Virus record (IMG/VR): IMGVR_UViG_3300044701_000074
Coordinates: 1 to 24,781 of that record
Source: a virus
Strand: one strand, 5' to 3'
DNA length: 24,781 bases
Of this stretch, positions 22,673-24,781 are shown in pieces (position 1 is the first letter of the stretch; every line of letters starts with the position of its first letter). The notes below the pieces were generated by a model. That model searched no databases. It saw only the letters and a list, made by a program, of their open reading frames with translations, and was not told where the DNA came from. The translations under genes and the position numbers were made by a program.

Positions 22673-23098
22673 ATGAACCAGTCAGTACAACATTTAGTTG
22701 ATGCTATCAAAACCGGCGACGCTATTGCTACTGAAAACGCATTCGCCATTGCAATGGCGGAAAAACTTGCGAGTAAAATTGACGATTTTCGTGTAAATAT
22801 TGCGCAGAATATGTTCAATCAAGCCGAACCACAAGTGCAAGAGGATCTTTCTGAAAGCGAAGATTTAGCATTAGTGGTTGAAAACGCCACCGACGACTTT
22901 GACTCTGATGAAATTTCTCTTTCTGAAGAAGAAGTTGCTAGTTTTGTTGAGAAGTATGAAGGGTTCAAAAAGTTATCTGGCGAGTTAGCGGCGAAAGGCG
23001 CTAAAAATCCAGCGGGACTAGCAGCATGGATTGGTCGTAAAAAATATGGCAAAGAAAAGTTTCAAGCTGCCGCTGCCGCAGACAAAAAGATGGGCTAA
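22673..23098 (+). CDS. Prohead core (gp67-like) scaffold candidate
   Basis: This 141-residue protein has three parts: a helical N-terminus (MNQSVQHLVDAIKTGDAIAT, EKLASKIDDFRVNIAQNMF), a very acidic middle (ESEDLALVVENATDDFDSDE, SLSEEEVASF), and a basic Ala-rich C-terminus (GAKNPAGLAAWIGRKKYGKE). Its location between portal and protease matches T4 genes 67 and 68, encoding prohead core proteins cut by gp21. The acidic composition suits a scaffold that is degraded to peptides. Homology to gp67 is inferred from position and composition, not from clear motif identity. A strong TAGGAG ribosome site precedes it. Its stop overlaps the next ATG (TAATG). Confidence 0.65.
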   Translation: MNQSVQHLVDAIKTGDAIATENAFAIAMAEKLASKIDDFRVNIAQNMFNQAEPQVQEDLSESEDLALVVENATDDFDSDEISLSEEEVASFVEKYEGFKKLSGELAAKGAKNPAGLAAWIGRKKYGKEKFQAAAAADKKMG

Positions 23099-23646
23099 TG
23101 AAATATTCTGATTTTACCAAACAATTTAAAAGATCTGGTGTTATTGAAAGCGCCAGATCCTATCTTCATCTTATTGAAAAATTAGAAAATGGTAAAGTAT
23201 TGATTGATGGTATTGAGACGAAATTTGATACTGTTAATGAAGCAAGACACCACGTTAAACAAGAACACGCGAAACATAAATTAGAAGAACAAGCGTCTAA
23301 AGAACTATACGAAGAACTGTCTGATAAAACTATTGCCAATATTATTAATCAACACCACAACATTAGGGTAACGGATACTTTGGTAGAGTCTTATAAGGAA
23401 CTGGCGTCATCTCATATGTTTAGTGTGGACCCAGTTGTTCATAAAATCAGATTAATCAATAAATTAGATCGTTTGATTGAAAATAAATTACACTATCACC
23501 TTAAAGATGGTGCAATTGTAGCAATTAATGAACAAACGCAAGAACGACTAAATAATCTACTACAGAATCAACCAGATATTATTGATTATATGCGTCAAGA
23601 TAAAAATAATTTTATGTATGTAATCAGCAAGTTACAGGAAAACTAA
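23098..23646 (+). CDS. Helical protein of the prohead-core cluster, function unknown
   Basis: This 182-residue, mostly helical, charged and His-rich protein begins MKYSDFTKQFKRSGVIESAR. It has a predicted coiled-coil-like region (VNEARHHVKQEHAKHKLEEQ followed by ASKELYEEL) and C-terminal helices (ERLNNLLQNQPDIIDYMRQD). The ATG overlaps the stop of the preceding core candidate, so the two are translationally coupled and probably made in fixed ratio. T4 has gene 68 near this place, but I see no motif that ties this protein to gp68. Acting as a second core or scaffold component is a positional guess. It could equally be an unrelated morphogenesis factor. Confidence 0.75.
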   Translation: MKYSDFTKQFKRSGVIESARSYLHLIEKLENGKVLIDGIETKFDTVNEARHHVKQEHAKHKLEEQASKELYEELSDKTIANIINQHHNIRVTDTLVESYKELASSHMFSVDPVVHKIRLINKLDRLIENKLHYHLKDGAIVAINEQTQERLNNLLQNQPDIIDYMRQDKNNFMYVISKLQEN

Positions 23647-23647
23647 G

Positions 23648-24109
23648 ATGGCAATGACCTTCACTACCGTTAGAAACACGAATCAAGAAGCTGTGATTCA
23701 TTTTGAATCTTCTGCTGCAGAAACTGGCACTATTACTATCGCCAACTTAACCGCAGAAACTCAGACTCGTAATAGTGATAATCCTAAAGTTGATATTGTT
23801 AAGTTTATTTGTACAGGCGAATTAACATCACTAATTAAAATTCAGCGTAACAGTAAAGTTGTTATTGCATGTTCCCCAGAGAACGAAGCGGTGATTGAAT
23901 TTAACGCATGGGGTATACCAGTAACAAACGACAACACAAGCGACATTGTTGTAAATAATGTTACAGCAAAAGCTGTAACGGGTTGGATTGTTCTTCGTAA
24001 ACAAGCTGGATGGTCGACTAAGGTTGAGGAAGCTACTTATGGCGCATATGATGATACCACTCGCGTCGGCGCATCAACCACATTAAGCGGTTCACCGGAT
24101 AAGGCATAA
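23648..24109 (+). CDS. Beta-rich putative virion protein between core genes and protease
   Basis: This 153-residue protein has alternating hydrophobic strands (EAVIHFESSAAETGTITIAN, VDIVKFICTGELTSLIKIQR, NSKVVIACSPENEAVIEFNA). It has a C-terminal GWIVLRKQAGWSTKVEEATY followed by a flexible Gly/Ser tail. No T4 gene of this kind stands between 68 and 21. The compact beta-sandwich look and lack of catalytic motifs suggest a structural protein, such as a head decoration or capsid-associated protein (inference). It starts one base after the previous stop. AGGAAAA at 23636-23642 serves as ribosome site. Confidence 0.75.
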   Translation: MAMTFTTVRNTNQEAVIHFESSAAETGTITIANLTAETQTRNSDNPKVDIVKFICTGELTSLIKIQRNSKVVIACSPENEAVIEFNAWGIPVTNDNTSDIVVNNVTAKAVTGWIVLRKQAGWSTKVEEATYGAYDDTTRVGASTTLSGSPDKA

Positions 24110-24111
24110 CG

Positions 24112-24762
24112 ATGAAACTAATCAAAGAAGATATTTCTAATACCAGGTTAATCGTTGAAGAAAAACTTGGTAAAGGTAAAACGTATTTTATTGAAGGTAT
24201 TTTCCTTCAGTCAGCAATTAAAAACCGTAACGGTCGTATGTATCCAGAATCAGTTATGGATAAAGAAGTTGGTCGTTATATGCAAGAACAAGTTCTAAAT
24301 AATCGCGCTTATGGTGAACTAGGTCATCCAGATAATCCAAGTATTAATTTGGACCGCGTTTCTCATATGATCGTTGATCTGCGTAAAGAAGGAACTAATT
24401 ATATTGGTAAAGCAAAAATTCTTGAAACTCCTATGGGTATGATTGCACGAGGTCTGTTAGATGGTGGCGCGAACTTAGGAGTGTCGAGCAGAGCACTTGG
24501 AACTCTAAAAGAGTCAGACGGTGTCCAAATTGTGCAAGACGATTTTATGCTGTCAACAGCAGCAGACATCGTTGCTGATCCCAGCGGACCGAATTGTTTT
24601 GTTCAAGGAATTCTAGAGAACGTTGACTGGGCTTATAATGCCACAACAAACTCTTGGGTTATGGCAGAAAACATTAAACAACAAATAAAAAAATCTAGCG
24701 TTAAACAAGTTGCTGAAAATCAGGCAAAGTGGTTTGAAACTTTTTTAAAAACAATTAAATAA
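24112..24762 (+). CDS. gp21: Prohead core protease gp21
   Basis: This 216-residue protein (T4 gp21 has 212) is the maturation protease that cleaves core and shell proteins before DNA packaging. Characteristic segments are FLQSAIKNRNGRMYPESVMD (31-50) and RAYGELGHPDNPSINLDRVS (65-84), where His72 or His85 may be catalytic. The segment GGANLGVSSRALGTL (118-132) contains the likely nucleophile Ser125/Ser126. DFMLSTAADIVADPSGPNCF (144-163) completes the fold. The ATG lies two bases after the preceding stop, with AAGG upstream. In T4 the next genes would be 22 and 23; the window ends 19 nt after this stop. Confidence 0.93.
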   Translation: MKLIKEDISNTRLIVEEKLGKGKTYFIEGIFLQSAIKNRNGRMYPESVMDKEVGRYMQEQVLNNRAYGELGHPDNPSINLDRVSHMIVDLRKEGTNYIGKAKILETPMGMIARGLLDGGANLGVSSRALGTLKESDGVQIVQDDFMLSTAADIVADPSGPNCFVQGILENVDWAYNATTNSWVMAENIKQQIKKSSVKQVAENQAKWFETFLKTIK

Positions 24763-24781
24763 TGTTTCATTTTACCTACAT

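Overview
This window is the structural-gene cluster of a T4-like contractile-tailed phage (a myovirus of the T4 superfamily). All genes lie on the + strand. The right half follows T4 order: neck gp13 and gp14, tail completion gp15, large terminase gp17, tail sheath gp18, tail tube gp19, portal gp20, prohead-core-type genes, and prohead protease gp21. Lengths are close to the T4 proteins. Late-promoter-like (C/G)(A/T)TAAATA boxes sit in several intergenic gaps. Nothing here identifies the host. The fibre modules (TQTLTNKT repeats, the GELAINYADEKLYFKNS motif, GxGY(S/T)SxPTV repeats) are of the kind seen in marine and freshwater T4-like phages, so an aquatic bacterial host is likely but not shown.

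Positions 1-13,900 hold an adhesin or tail-fibre locus, where T4 keeps its distal baseplate, short-fibre and whisker genes (10-12, wac). It contains five large low-complexity Thr/Ser/Gly/Ala-rich proteins and four small ones. The large proteins are built from a limited set of interchangeable modules. Gene A (2-2062) is a stand-alone 'IRIKRSSTSG' module. Gene B (2494-6642) is an N-terminal 'MANRYWVGG' module fused to a second full copy of the gene A module. The gene at 11857-13893 is the MANRYWVGG module alone. Each MANRYWVGG gene is preceded by a paralogous gene of about 80 codons. The gene A copy, its promoter and hairpin region and the first 15 bases of the next gene are all duplicated. The upstream copy ends in a fossil gene start at 2158, which makes the order of events readable. 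Two further fibre genes (6748-8643 and 8670-10868) share modules with each other. The second ends in YadA-head-like repeats and a GC-rich C-terminal domain that looks imported.

Positions 13,900-24,781 hold the conserved neck, packaging, tail and head-core genes. Three of these virion proteins (gp13, gp14, gp18) carry extra beta-repeat modules compared with T4. No small terminase gene (16) lies between 15 and 17. Between the portal and the protease lie three genes: a gp67-like core or scaffold candidate, an unrecognised helical protein, and an unrecognised beta-rich protein.

Taken together, the window encodes the portal, neck and tail (gp20, 13, 14, 15, 18, 19), the packaging motor (gp17), head maturation (core proteins, gp21), and a variable, recombining set of fibres likely to set host range. 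The most notable feature is the duplicated, fused and partly decayed fibre cassette.
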